A DNA stretch of 64,000 bases from Oscillospiraceae bacterium (lineage in GTDB: Bacteria > Bacillota > Clostridia > Oscillospirales > Acutalibacteraceae): assembly GCA_022650485.1 (NCBI GenBank), contig JALCPP010000002.1, forward strand, positions 184,007 to 248,006, written 5' to 3'. Numbering within the stretch: position 1 is the stretch's first letter; every line of letters begins with the position of its first letter. Under the pieces are notes generated by a model, which saw nothing but the letters and a program-made list of their open reading frames with translations, was not told the origin of the DNA and made no database searches. The position numbers and the translations under genes were made by a program. This document shows positions 34,037 through 42,579 of this stretch, piece by piece.

Positions 34037-34543
34037 TTGAAGAAAGAAAAAATCTATATCGCCTATGGCAGTAACTTGAATCTGCCGCAGATGGCACGGC
34101 GATGCCCTACGGCAAAGGTGCTTGGCAAGTCTGAGCTTAAAGATTATGAGCTATTGTTTCGTGGCTCAAAGACAGGATCCTATGCTACAGTAGAACCCTG
34201 TGAGGGTAAAAATGTGCCTGTTCTTTTATGGAGTGTAGGCAAAAATGACGAGTTCGCACTGGATCGGTACGAGGGCTATCCAACATTTTACGAGAAAGAG
34301 AATATGCCCATTGAGCTAGATGGCAAGACAGTGGATGCCTTTGTGTATGTGATGACCCAGGGACATCAGCTAGGAATGCCATCCCAGCGATATGTGGATA
34401 CCATTGCCGAGGGCTATCAAAGTGCAGGCTTTGACTTCTCCATTTTAGAGGATGCAATCAATGAAACTGCACAGCGTATGGCGGAGGAACCCGAGCCGGA
34501 GCAACAAAATCTGTCTGGCTTTGGCGATATGAAATGGTGGTAA
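34037..34543 (+). CDS. Gamma-glutamylcyclotransferase (AIG2)-like protein
   Basis: 168 residues. YIAYGSNLNLPQMARRCP is the YGSN-type active-site loop of the AIG2/GGCT fold. The acid residue in FALDRYEGYP and the Tyr of FYEKENMPI match the catalytic neighbourhood. The family cyclises gamma-glutamyl amines to 5-oxoproline. Starting at a TTG ten bases after the amidoligase stop, behind AGGAGGTGC, it probably reverses or edits a gamma-glutamyl product of that enzyme. The C-terminus ends in MKWW. Confidence 0.8.
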   Translation: MKKEKIYIAYGSNLNLPQMARRCPTAKVLGKSELKDYELLFRGSKTGSYATVEPCEGKNVPVLLWSVGKNDEFALDRYEGYPTFYEKENMPIELDGKTVDAFVYVMTQGHQLGMPSQRYVDTIAEGYQSAGFDFSILEDAINETAQRMAEEPEPEQQNLSGFGDMKWW

Positions 34544-34569
34544 TTTTCTTATCGTAAAAATCATTACTA

Positions 34570-34598
34570 TTGACGATATATCGGAAGTCCGATATAAT
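34570..34598 (+). promoter_or_regulatory. Promoter with internal operator of the HipBA-like pair
   Basis: TTGACG (34570-34575), 17 bases, TATAAT (34593-34598). The spacer contains TATATCGGA-AG-TCCGATATA (34577-34596), a palindrome with perfect 9-bp arms. Antitoxin binding would block the promoter. The start site is about seven bases past the -10, so the leader to ATG 34609 is only a few bases. Confidence 0.85.
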
Positions 34599-34608
34599 AG
34601 TAGTGGTG

Positions 34609-35070
34609 ATGAAAATGACAATAAACGAATTATTAAAAGAAAAAGGAATGTCCAGATACAGCCTGTCTAAAGCAAGCGGTATTCCTTGGGCAACTCTCTC
34701 AGATATTTGTTCTGGCAAAACAAGCCTAACACGCTGCAACGCACAGACCCTTCAAAAGCTGTCCAATGCATTTGATATGACCATTGAAGAAGTGTTGGCA
34801 CTCACAACAGAGCCATTGGAACAGCATGAGAATGGAAAACCTTGTGATCGCTCCTACTTGGAAACTAATCTTTCAACCCATCTTCAAAAAGCAATCAATG
34901 ACTATGTACAGGGAGAAAAAGATAAGGTCTCCTATATGGATTGTCTGTGGGGTGAACTGTATGGCTCTATTAATTCAGACCTATGGGCAGGTGTTATTTC
35001 AGAGGAACAAGCGAACTATCTGAGGGCAAAATACCTCTACGGAGAAGAACAGGAGTTAGAAAATGATTGA
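34609..35070 (+). CDS. HipB-like XRE antitoxin/repressor
   Basis: About 153 residues. Residues 5-60 are an XRE helix-turn-helix (INELLKEKGMSRYSLSKASGIPWATLSDICSG). The C-terminal half is helical and acidic, probably the part that binds the kinase. It likely represses its own promoter at the 9-bp palindrome, and its gene overlaps the downstream kinase gene by eight bases, typical of toxin-antitoxin pairs. ATG 34609 or 34615 are alternative starts; the transcript leader is very short in both cases. Confidence 0.82.
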   Translation: MKMTINELLKEKGMSRYSLSKASGIPWATLSDICSGKTSLTRCNAQTLQKLSNAFDMTIEEVLALTTEPLEQHENGKPCDRSYLETNLSTHLQKAINDYVQGEKDKVSYMDCLWGELYGSINSDLWAGVISEEQANYLRAKYLYGEEQELEND

Positions 35071-36007
35071 TTTTACAAACTGTCCTGTGAATAAATTTAA
35101 AGGCTACGGCGGTGCCAATGGAAACAAAATCAACATTATGTATGAAGGTCAAAGCTATATGTTGAAATTTCCACCGGTGCCAAACAAAAGCAAGGTGATG
35201 AGCTACACCAACAGTTGTATCAGTGAATACCTTGCCTGTCATATTATTGAAAGTCTTGAATTTGATGTGCAGGAAACCGTACTTGGAACCTATATCGATA
35301 AGCGAGGAAAAGAAAAAGTTGTAGTAGCCTGCAAGGATTTTACCGCAGACGGCAAAAGGCTTATGGAGTTTGCTCACCTCAAAAACACTTGTGTGGATAG
35401 TGAACAGAGCGGATATGGCACAGAGCTTTCCTCTATCATAAAAGCCATTGATGAACAATCCCTTGTTGAACCGCAAAAGCTAAAGGACTTCTTTTGGGAT
35501 ATGTTTATCGCAGATGCCTTCCTTGGTAATTTCGATAGGCATAATGGAAACTGGGGTATCCTCGTTGATGAGCAAAAACAATGTGCAGACATTGCACCCG
35601 TTTATGACTGTGGTTCATGTCTATATCCCCAAATGGATGAAGCAGGAATGCAAGCGATACTGAATGATGAAAAGGAAATCAATCAGCGTGTTTATGTCTT
35701 TCCTACCTCTGCTATTTTAGAAAATGGCAAAAAGATATCCTACTTTGATATCATTTCCTCACTGAAAAATGAGGACTGTAATCGAGCATTAAAACGGATT
35801 GCAGAACGAATTGATATGGAGCAGCTCAATAAACTGGTAGCGGAAACACCATTTATAACCGAGTTGCAAAAGGATTTTTACAAGGTAATGCTACTGGAGA
35901 GAAAAGAAAAAATTCTTGACTACAGCATGGAGCTGCTCTTAAAACAGGAGCTTTCCCTGAGAGAACAGCAAGGCTCATCAGGACAAACTCACGAGTTAAC
36001 AATGTAA
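35063..36007 (+). CDS. HipA/CtkA-like Ser/Thr protein kinase (toxin candidate)
   Basis: 314 residues. The core has the HipA-C motifs: a catalytic loop in FLGNFDRHNGNWGIL (Asp and Asn) and the metal-binding Asp in IAPVYDCGSCLYP. The N-terminal subdomain 1 of full-length HipA is absent, so it resembles the short CtkA-type or split-HipA kinase. Such kinases phosphorylate tRNA synthetases or other targets and arrest growth; here the pair may stabilise the ICE. Ends THELTM. Function is by family; the target is unknown. Confidence 0.82.
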   Translation: MIDFTNCPVNKFKGYGGANGNKINIMYEGQSYMLKFPPVPNKSKVMSYTNSCISEYLACHIIESLEFDVQETVLGTYIDKRGKEKVVVACKDFTADGKRLMEFAHLKNTCVDSEQSGYGTELSSIIKAIDEQSLVEPQKLKDFFWDMFIADAFLGNFDRHNGNWGILVDEQKQCADIAPVYDCGSCLYPQMDEAGMQAILNDEKEINQRVYVFPTSAILENGKKISYFDIISSLKNEDCNRALKRIAERIDMEQLNKLVAETPFITELQKDFYKVMLLERKEKILDYSMELLLKQELSLREQQGSSGQTHELTM

Positions 36008-36018
36008 ATTATTTTATG

Positions 36019-36050
36019 AAATCACTCACTTTGCCAGTGGGTGATTTTTT
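36019..36050 (+). terminator. Terminator after the HipBA-like pair
   Basis: AAATCACTCAC / GTGGGTGATTTTTT, a 9-bp stem with a T-run, ten bases before the next ribosome site. Confidence 0.75.
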
Positions 36051-36065
36051 ATTGGAGGTGATTAA

Positions 36066-37169
36066 TTGGCAGAACCAATATCTACAACGCTCCTTGTAGC
36101 AAAGGCAGCGGCCACCGCTCTGAGCGATGAGCGAATGCGTAAAGGCATCGCTTGGACAATCGCCCTAATCCTGTCACCTATCATTTTGATAATTGTTTTA
36201 ATCTGCGGACTTCTCTCAGGAACCGCCGATCATAACAACACGGCAGTTGGTTTGTGCTTTGAAGGTGGAGTAATTTCGGGCAATATCCCAGAGGGCTATC
36301 GGGGATATATTGAGGATATGCGTGGTAGCTTTTCTCTTTTAGATGGGACCATTGCATCTATAAACAATGAAATGGAAGATGGAGATAGCCTCGACTCAGT
36401 AAGGGTTAAGGCTATTTTTTATTCTCTGTACTTCGGCGCAGAAAGTCCATCTCGGGTGGAACACAGACGATTTGCCGACTGTTTCGTCACCTATGAGCAG
36501 CGCACAAAGGCAGTCACTACCACTGATGCACAGGGCAATGAAACCACAGAAGCAGAAACCTATATCGTGGCAGTTCCTATTAAGGAACTGCCCGTGGTAT
36601 ACACAAATATATCAAAGACGATGGGAATTACCGTTACACATGAAAACCAGATCAACGCCACAGAGATTTATTACCGTGTTTTATATGGCAGTCCAGCACC
36701 AACATATGGCTCTGAATTTGATGAGTGGTCAGGTGGACTTCCTCTGACGGATGCACCGTTTATTGGGGCGGACGGTTTCTGCTCGCCGTTAGGCGAGAGT
36801 TGGCGCAGCATGGTCACTTCGGAATTTGGGTATCGCAAAGACCCCTTTACCGGGCAGACCAAAGGGCACAGTGGACTTGACCTAGGTGCACCAAAAGGTA
36901 CACCTATTCGCTCGGCACTTGATGGAACAGTCTATGTGGTCCGCCACTCAACTACAGGCTATGGCTACCATGTGATGGTGGATCATGGCGGTGGATTTGT
37001 AACGCTGTATGCCCACTGCTCCAAAATTTTAGTGCATGAAGGGCAGCAGGTTAAAGCCGGAGATGTCATTGCAGAGGTTGGAACAACAGGTAGAAGTACA
37101 GGAAACCATCTCCACTTTGAAATCCGTATTAATGGAGAAAAGCAAAATCCACGAAGCTATTTACCGTAA
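36066..37169 (+). CDS. Membrane-anchored M23 (LytM) peptidase of the transfer system
   Basis: 367 residues. One membrane helix (about residues 28-52) is followed by a VirB8/CwlT-like extracellular part, then a C-terminal M23 domain (about 250-367). Zinc-site motifs GHSGLDLG (His, Asp) and GNHLHFEI (HxH) are complete, as is VMVDHGGGFVTLYAHCS. The enzyme would cut peptidoglycan cross-bridges to let the conjugation channel through. TTG at 36066 after GGAGGTG is the start. Confidence 0.88.
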   Translation: MAEPISTTLLVAKAAATALSDERMRKGIAWTIALILSPIILIIVLICGLLSGTADHNNTAVGLCFEGGVISGNIPEGYRGYIEDMRGSFSLLDGTIASINNEMEDGDSLDSVRVKAIFYSLYFGAESPSRVEHRRFADCFVTYEQRTKAVTTTDAQGNETTEAETYIVAVPIKELPVVYTNISKTMGITVTHENQINATEIYYRVLYGSPAPTYGSEFDEWSGGLPLTDAPFIGADGFCSPLGESWRSMVTSEFGYRKDPFTGQTKGHSGLDLGAPKGTPIRSALDGTVYVVRHSTTGYGYHVMVDHGGGFVTLYAHCSKILVHEGQQVKAGDVIAEVGTTGRSTGNHLHFEIRINGEKQNPRSYLP

Positions 37170-37184
37170 GGAAAGGATGAGATT

Positions 37185-37571
37185 ATGAAAGCAAATATGA
37201 TTAAAGTATTGAAAATTGAGGTTGGAGAAGCGCCTCAGGTCAAGGAAATTCCAAATGAGCTTGACTCCTTACAGGAGGAGGTTGGTGGCTTGATTGAATG
37301 CGTTTATCTTGATGACGGCTGTCTTGCCATTGTCAATGAAGAAGGAAAACTAAACGGAATGGAACCAAATAGACGATTGGGCACAGATATTATCTGCGGA
37401 CCTTTTTTTATTTGTGGCGATACCCCAGAGGGTGACTTTGCATCCTTAAGCGAGTCAGAAATCCAAAGGTACAGCCAACACTTTGCAGATGTTCCTGAAT
37501 TTACAGGTAAAGAACCGGAACTGGAAGCCCGAATGACATTCATCGGGTTTGATTATTATGGAGGGAGATAA
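37185..37571 (+). CDS. DUF3846-like ICE protein
   Basis: 128 residues. MIKVLKIEVGEAPQVKEIPNELDSLQEEVGG and the ECVYLDDGCLAIVNEEGK region recall DUF3846 proteins, where this strand-rich start is followed by RRLGTDIICGPFFICG. The role is unknown, but the family is common next to relaxase genes and often grouped with antirestriction proteins. AAAGGATG precedes the ATG. Confidence 0.7.
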   Translation: MKANMIKVLKIEVGEAPQVKEIPNELDSLQEEVGGLIECVYLDDGCLAIVNEEGKLNGMEPNRRLGTDIICGPFFICGDTPEGDFASLSESEIQRYSQHFADVPEFTGKEPELEARMTFIGFDYYGGR

Positions 37572-37572
37572 G

Positions 37573-37818
37573 ATGAAAAAAGAAAGCATTTCCGTACAGA
37601 TGGAATCTGAAAAACTCCGTGCCACAAGAAAGTATATGGAGAAAAAGGATGCTTCCTTGGAACAGGAGCTTGCCGATGCACTCACCAAACTCTATGAGAA
37701 ATATGTACCGGCGCCTGTCCGTGAGTACATTGATGAAGCTGCCGAGGATAGCAAATCTAAGGAAAAGCCCAAGAAACCAAAAGTAGCAGACCAGTCGAGC
37801 AGAGAAAGCACCGTCTAA
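37573..37818 (+). CDS. DUF6103-like small charged protein
   Basis: 81 residues: SISVQMESEKLRATRKYMEKK, a long helix with ELADALTKLYEKYVPAPVREYI, and a lysine/serine-rich tail (KPKKPKVAD). It looks like a helical DNA-binding or scaffold accessory that precedes the oriT region. ATG at 37573, one base past the preceding stop with GGAGG in the overlap. I recall this as DUF6103 in Tn1549-like elements. Confidence 0.65.
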   Translation: MKKESISVQMESEKLRATRKYMEKKDASLEQELADALTKLYEKYVPAPVREYIDEAAEDSKSKEKPKKPKVADQSSRESTV

Positions 37819-38198
37819 CAAAAAGGCATACTCCCTCGTGTTGCCCCCTGTTCGCCCCTGTGTGCGACTTTACTGCCATAGGTAGGATAGTAACACCCAT
37901 CGGCAGATATGAGGGCAATTTGAGGGAGCTTTGCCAAGCACCGAAAAACTGCAGAGCATAGGTAGAAAAGGCGGATTTATAGACGATTGAGGGGTGAACC
38001 CACCGTTCGATTTCTGTGCGGGATAAAGAGAGGTGGTCGCAAGCGACCGTCTCTCGGTCACAAAGCTCGGCAGTGCCGAGCTTTTCTCGCATTTCAGTTA
38101 GGTGGTCGAAAAACAGATTTTGTGATGCTTAGGTGGTCAGCAATCAATGAAAAGACCGTTATTACGGCATTTACAAGGTGGTCAGAGAGGTGGTTTCG
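37819..38198. other. Candidate origin of transfer with AGGTGGTC repeats
   Basis: A 380-base non-coding region before the relaxase genes. AGGTGGTC occurs at 38031, 38100, 38131 and 38176, with AGGTGGTT at 38188. The first copy lies in a hairpin 38028-38055 (GAGAG..GGTCGC / GCGACC..CTCTC). A second hairpin, 38062-38084, is AAAGCTCGGCA-G-TGCCGAGCTTT. Position, repeats and hairpins are typical for oriT and accessory-protein binding; the nick site is not identified. Confidence 0.6.
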
Positions 38199-38639
38199 AT
38201 GATAAGGAGCGATATTTTGAAAGAATTACAAAACAAGAATAAGAAAAGAACAGCGGTTTGGCTGTATCCTGAAACCTTCGAAAAAATGGATCATTTATTG
38301 CAGGAGGATAATTGCAATAACCGCAGTGAGTTCATTGAAAAGGCGTTGGCTTTTTACATGGGATATTTGGTTAGTAATCAAACAACAGATTATCTTTCTA
38401 AAATTCTATTGGGAGCAATTCAAGGTACACTTAGGGAAACGGAAAATCGTCAATCAGCAAATCTCTTTCGTTTGTCGGTAGAGATGAGTATGATGATGAA
38501 TATTCTTGCAGCAGGACTTGAAATCAGTGATGAGGATTTAAGAAAACTTCGTGGTAGATGTGTTGCCGAAGTAAAAAGAAATAAAGGCAGAATTAATATA
38601 GAGGATGCGGTAAAGTATCAAATGGGTACTGGGGAATAA
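38199..38639 (+). CDS. Ribbon-helix-helix relaxosome accessory protein (MobC-like)
   Basis: 146 residues. The N-terminal KKRTAVWLYPETFEKMDHLLQEDNCNNRSEFIEKALAFYM region has an RHH-type strand (AVWLYPE) followed by two helices. The C-terminal part is helical, with DEDLRKLRGRCVAEVKRNKG. Its gene starts in the last AGGTGGT repeat, 19 bases before the relaxase, so it probably binds those repeats and recruits the relaxase. GAGAGGTGG provides the ribosome site for ATG 38199. Confidence 0.75.
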   Translation: MIRSDILKELQNKNKKRTAVWLYPETFEKMDHLLQEDNCNNRSEFIEKALAFYMGYLVSNQTTDYLSKILLGAIQGTLRETENRQSANLFRLSVEMSMMMNILAAGLEISDEDLRKLRGRCVAEVKRNKGRINIEDAVKYQMGTGE

Positions 38640-38657
38640 GAAAAAAGGGGGATTTTT

Positions 38658-41420
38658 ATGCCAAGGATAATTCTTAAATGTCCTTATCTAAAAGGCGGTA
38701 ATAATACAGCACATATATCCAATCTTGTAAAATACATTGCAACAAGAAGTGGTGTGAAAAAGTTTAGTGCTGAAAATAAAAATCTCCCTTCTACAAAAAA
38801 GCAAGCAGAGCTTATCAAAAATATCTTGAAGGAGTTTCCTAATAGTAAAAACTTATTTGAGTATGAAGATTATATTCAAAACAAAACAATTGAAAATGCA
38901 TCAGACTTTATTTCCATAACATTAGAACACAACCTTGATGTAACAGCGAAGAAAGAAAATTACGTGGATTACATTGCAAATCGTCCAAGGGTAGAAAAGT
39001 TATCTTCTCATGGTTTATTTACAAGCGGAACAGAAAAAATAGTTCTCTCAAAGGTTGCAGAAGAAGTTTCTAATCATGAGGGGAATGTTTGGACACCAAT
39101 TATCTCATTAAGGCGAGAGGATGCTGTAAGCACAGGATTTGATAACGTAGAAAAGTGGAAAGACTTTCTTGAATCCTACGTACCAACCATTGCCGAAAAT
39201 TTAAAAATACCGATAGAACACTTTAAATGGTATGCAGCTTTTCATAATGAGAGTCACCACCCACATATTCACATGATTTGTTACTCCACAGATATTCGCA
39301 GAGGATATCTCACCAAGGATGGTATCAAAAATATAAAGTCTGGATTGGTATCAAATATTTTTAAAAATGAGATGAAAGAAATCTATGCTGAACAAAGTTA
39401 CAGAAGAGATGATTTAAAAGCAGAAAGCAAGAAAATATTGTTGCAGATAATTACAGAAATGAAAAACGGCAATGTTCAAAATCCAAAGTTGGAGTTGCTA
39501 CTCCTTGACCTTACTGAAAAGCTTAAGCATACCAAAGGCAAGCGAGTCTACGGCTACTTATCCCCAAAACTAAAAAATATCGTGGACAGTATTGTAGATG
39601 AACTGGCAAAAGAAAAAACAGTTTCAGATGCATATAGCTTGTGGTATGAAATGAGAACTGAGGTGCTTAAAAGTTATTCCGATAAGCTTACTGACCCTAT
39701 ACCGCTTTCTAAGCAAAAGGAATTTAAGTCAATCAAGAATTTTATTATCTCTGAGGCAGATAAACTCTCTGAAAATCAAATTAGCTTATCAGAACTTGAA
39801 GAAATTGAAGCTGATGGAGAAGAATATGAAATTACTTTAACTGAATATTTCGTAGATAAAGATTCTGAAGAACCAAATGAAATATCTGATTTTATAATGG
39901 ATGAAATAGAAGATGACAGTAAAGAAGACCATTTCACACCGAATGTAAAATGGTCAGAAGATTATAAAAAGGCTCGAAAATTTTTGTTCGGTACAGAAAA
40001 TGAAGAACCCGACTTTGAACAAGCAATGGAGCTTTTGAAATTAGAATCAGAAAAAAGCAATGTGCTTGCTGTTTTTGATATAGGACGAATGTATGCAGAC
40101 GGTCTTGGTGTGGAAATAAATACAGAACAGTCACAGGACTACTATGCAAAGGCTCTTGAAGGTTTTCAATTTGTTGAGAATAAAAAACCATGGAAATACA
40201 CCCAGTACCGCATTGGCAAAATGTTTGCACAAGGGCTTGGCACAGAACAAAATTATGAAAACGCTGCGGATTGGTTTTCAAAATCATCTGCGGAGAAATA
40301 TAAGTTTGCAGAGTATTCCCTTGGTGGTCTTTATTATCGTGGACAAGGTGTAGAGCAAAACTTTGAAAATGCCTTTGAACTTTATCTGCGGTCTGCAAAG
40401 CAAGGCTTTCCTTATGCGGATTTTGAAGTTGCAAAAATGTTTCGTGATGGTACAGGCACAGAAAAAGATGATAAGAAAAGCAATATCTATTTCAAGAAAG
40501 CATTTATAGGCTTTGAAAATTTAGAAAAACAAAGCAGAGATGATAAACTGCAATACCGTCTTGGTTGGATGCTACAGAATGGAATTGGAACAGAAAAGGA
40601 TATTATGAGAGCAAAAGAGTATTTCCAAAAGTCCGCAAAGCTTGGGAATACATTTGCCTGCTATTCCCATGCAAAAATTATTCTTGCAGAAGACAATCCT
40701 ACTGATGAAGAGATAAAATCAGCAATCGAGTATTTAAAAACTGCATCTGAAAGTGGTAATCCATTTGCACAGTATGCTCTTGCTAAACTTTATTACGAGG
40801 GAAAATATATAGGGCAGGATATATCAAAAGCGGTTGAACTGTTTACATATTCAGCCGAACAGGATAATGAGTGGTCAGCTTACCGACTTGGAAAAATATA
40901 TTTGACAGAAGAAAACTTTAAAGATATTACTTCTGCCACTCGATGGCTTAAACAATCCGCAGAAAAAGGCAATCAATTTGCTCAGTATGTTCTAGGGAAA
41001 CTATATCTCAAAGGTGAAGAAATTCCGAAAGATGTTGAAAAGGCATTGCAGTATCTTACTTCATCAGCGGAACAAGGCAACCAGTTTTCACAGTACATTC
41101 TTGGCAAAATGTATTTAATCGGTCAAGGTGTGGCAAAGGATAAAGAAACTGCTGTAAAATGGTTTACTCTATCGGCAGAACAAGGTAATGAGTATGCAAA
41201 GTTTTTTCTTGAAAATATGGATAAGTGGCATGAGCCATCAGTAAGTTTTGCAGTTTCAAGGTTATTGCATCATATGAGCCGAATTTTCGAGGATAACATA
41301 CCAAAGCATAAGTCACCTATCGGTCTTACGGTAGACAGTAAGTTGCTACGCAAGTTAAAGCAAAAGAAAATGGCTCAAGGCCATAAGCAAGATGACCATG
41401 AGCAAAATATGAGTTTGTAA
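38658..41420 (+). CDS. MobP-type relaxase fused to Sel1-like repeats
   Basis: 920 residues. Residues 1-250: a relaxase with the histidine cluster FHNESHHPHIHMIC (near 195-208) and start RIILKCPYLKGGN; a catalytic Tyr is likely among the N-terminal tyrosines. Residues ~440-860: about ten Sel1-like repeats of about 36 residues (e.g. LGKMYLIGQGVAKDKETAVKWFTLSAEQG). The tail is HEQNMSL. The relaxase nicks oriT and pilots the strand into the cell; Sel1 repeats may scaffold the coupling protein. A strong terminator follows. Confidence 0.9.
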   Translation: MPRIILKCPYLKGGNNTAHISNLVKYIATRSGVKKFSAENKNLPSTKKQAELIKNILKEFPNSKNLFEYEDYIQNKTIENASDFISITLEHNLDVTAKKENYVDYIANRPRVEKLSSHGLFTSGTEKIVLSKVAEEVSNHEGNVWTPIISLRREDAVSTGFDNVEKWKDFLESYVPTIAENLKIPIEHFKWYAAFHNESHHPHIHMICYSTDIRRGYLTKDGIKNIKSGLVSNIFKNEMKEIYAEQSYRRDDLKAESKKILLQIITEMKNGNVQNPKLELLLLDLTEKLKHTKGKRVYGYLSPKLKNIVDSIVDELAKEKTVSDAYSLWYEMRTEVLKSYSDKLTDPIPLSKQKEFKSIKNFIISEADKLSENQISLSELEEIEADGEEYEITLTEYFVDKDSEEPNEISDFIMDEIEDDSKEDHFTPNVKWSEDYKKARKFLFGTENEEPDFEQAMELLKLESEKSNVLAVFDIGRMYADGLGVEINTEQSQDYYAKALEGFQFVENKKPWKYTQYRIGKMFAQGLGTEQNYENAADWFSKSSAEKYKFAEYSLGGLYYRGQGVEQNFENAFELYLRSAKQGFPYADFEVAKMFRDGTGTEKDDKKSNIYFKKAFIGFENLEKQSRDDKLQYRLGWMLQNGIGTEKDIMRAKEYFQKSAKLGNTFACYSHAKIILAEDNPTDEEIKSAIEYLKTASESGNPFAQYALAKLYYEGKYIGQDISKAVELFTYSAEQDNEWSAYRLGKIYLTEENFKDITSATRWLKQSAEKGNQFAQYVLGKLYLKGEEIPKDVEKALQYLTSSAEQGNQFSQYILGKMYLIGQGVAKDKETAVKWFTLSAEQGNEYAKFFLENMDKWHEPSVSFAVSRLLHHMSRIFEDNIPKHKSPIGLTVDSKLLRKLKQKKMAQGHKQDDHEQNMSL

Positions 41421-41424
41421 TATG

Positions 41425-41460
41425 CAGTCTTTCGAAACGGAAAGACTGTTATTTTTTTAT
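41425..41460 (+). terminator. Terminator after the relaxase
   Basis: CAGTCTTTC / GAAAGACTG over GAAACG, perfect 9-bp stem with a T-run. Confidence 0.85.
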
Positions 41461-41489
41461 CCTAAAACAATATGGAAAGGATTTTTATT

Positions 41490-41618
41490 ATGAAGAACAA
41501 CCAGAAAAATACTCATTCCAGTTCCAATTTACTTAAAAAACAAAATCAAAAACCAAACATGAAAGGCTATCCCGTTAAAAGGATAGCCTTTCATCGTAAA
41601 GTTAGTAAAAAAGCATAA
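41490..41618 (+). CDS. Small basic peptide with a hairpin in its coding sequence
   Basis: 42 residues behind GGAAAGG: MKNNQKNTHSSSNLLKK, then QKPNMKGYPVKRIAFHRK and KKA. It is very basic and polar. The 3' half contains GAAAGGCTATCC-N8-GGATAGCCTTTC, a perfect 12-bp stem within the coding sequence, so translation of the peptide would disturb the RNA structure. The next gene starts 11 bases after the stop. It could be a regulatory leader or a small DNA-binding protein. Confidence 0.5.
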   Translation: MKNNQKNTHSSSNLLKKQNQKPNMKGYPVKRIAFHRKVSKKA

Positions 41619-41629
41619 GGAGGGATTGT

Positions 41630-42574
41630 ATGGGTAAGTATATTCATTTTACTGAGGAAGAAAAAAGGCAAGCAAATAACGTTGACCTTGAACATTTCCT
41701 ATGTAAACAAGGTGAAACCTTGCTACCATCAGGCAGAGAAAAACGCTTAAAGAGTGATCACAGCATTACTGTTCGAGGCAATGAATGGTACGATCATGCA
41801 ACGGAAAAAGGTGGTCTTGCTATTGATTTTGTTCAAAACTTTTACGGTTTATCTTTTCCCGATGCGGTGACAATGCTCCTTGGTGGTGAAATGGGAAAAG
41901 TCTATCATTGTGTCGAAAAGAAAGAAGAAATTAAAAAGCCATTCGTACTTCCGCCACAGAATAAAGATATGCGGAGAACCTTTGCCTACTTGATTAAGCA
42001 CAGATGTATTGAAAAAGATGTAGTAAGTTTTTTTGCTAAAGAAAAGTTATTGTATGAAAGCTGTGAAAAGTCTAATAATGGAGCAAAAGAATATCACAAT
42101 GCAATTTTTGTTGGGCTAGATGAAAATTGTGTGGCTCGTCATGCTCATAAGCGTGGCATCTATACTAATGGTAAAGGCTACAAAGGGAATATTGACAGCA
42201 GTAATCCTTGTTACAGTTTCCACTTCTGTGGAACAAGTGACCGACTCTATGTGTTTGAGGCGCCTATTGATATGCTGTCATTTATCAGCCTACATAAAGA
42301 CAGTGATTGGAAACAGCACAGCTATGTTTCCCTCTGTGGACTTTCGGAACAGGCAATGCTCAAACAGTTGGAGATTAACCCTCAAATTAAAAAAGTAGTC
42401 TTGTGTTTAGATAATGATAAAGCTGGAATTAATGCGTGTGAAAAGTTTAAAAAACTGTTATATGAACAAGGTATAGTTGTTTCTCGTGTATCCCCTGTGC
42501 TTAAAGATTTTAATGAGGATTTGCAGGAAAACGCAAAGGAGCAGACTCAAAGCTTTGAAATTAACATGGCATAA
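41630..42574 (+). CDS. DUF3991/toprim-domain protein
   Basis: 314 residues. Residues 1-80 resemble the DUF3991 zinc-primase-like lead (LPSGREKRLKSDHSITVRGNEWYDHATEKGGLAIDF). The C-terminal half is a toprim fold: LYVFEAPIDMLSF with the first acid and VVLCLDNDKAGINACEKF with the DxD acids. Found next to relaxases in many ICEs and thought to act in plasmid-like replication or primer formation after transfer. GGAGG lies before the ATG. Confidence 0.8.
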   Translation: MGKYIHFTEEEKRQANNVDLEHFLCKQGETLLPSGREKRLKSDHSITVRGNEWYDHATEKGGLAIDFVQNFYGLSFPDAVTMLLGGEMGKVYHCVEKKEEIKKPFVLPPQNKDMRRTFAYLIKHRCIEKDVVSFFAKEKLLYESCEKSNNGAKEYHNAIFVGLDENCVARHAHKRGIYTNGKGYKGNIDSSNPCYSFHFCGTSDRLYVFEAPIDMLSFISLHKDSDWKQHSYVSLCGLSEQAMLKQLEINPQIKKVVLCLDNDKAGINACEKFKKLLYEQGIVVSRVSPVLKDFNEDLQENAKEQTQSFEINMA

Positions 42575-42579
42575 AAATA

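Noticed and set aside
39934..40434. Minus-strand frame of 166 codons inside the relaxase
   Set aside because: Product of the repeated Sel1 coding sequence read backwards.
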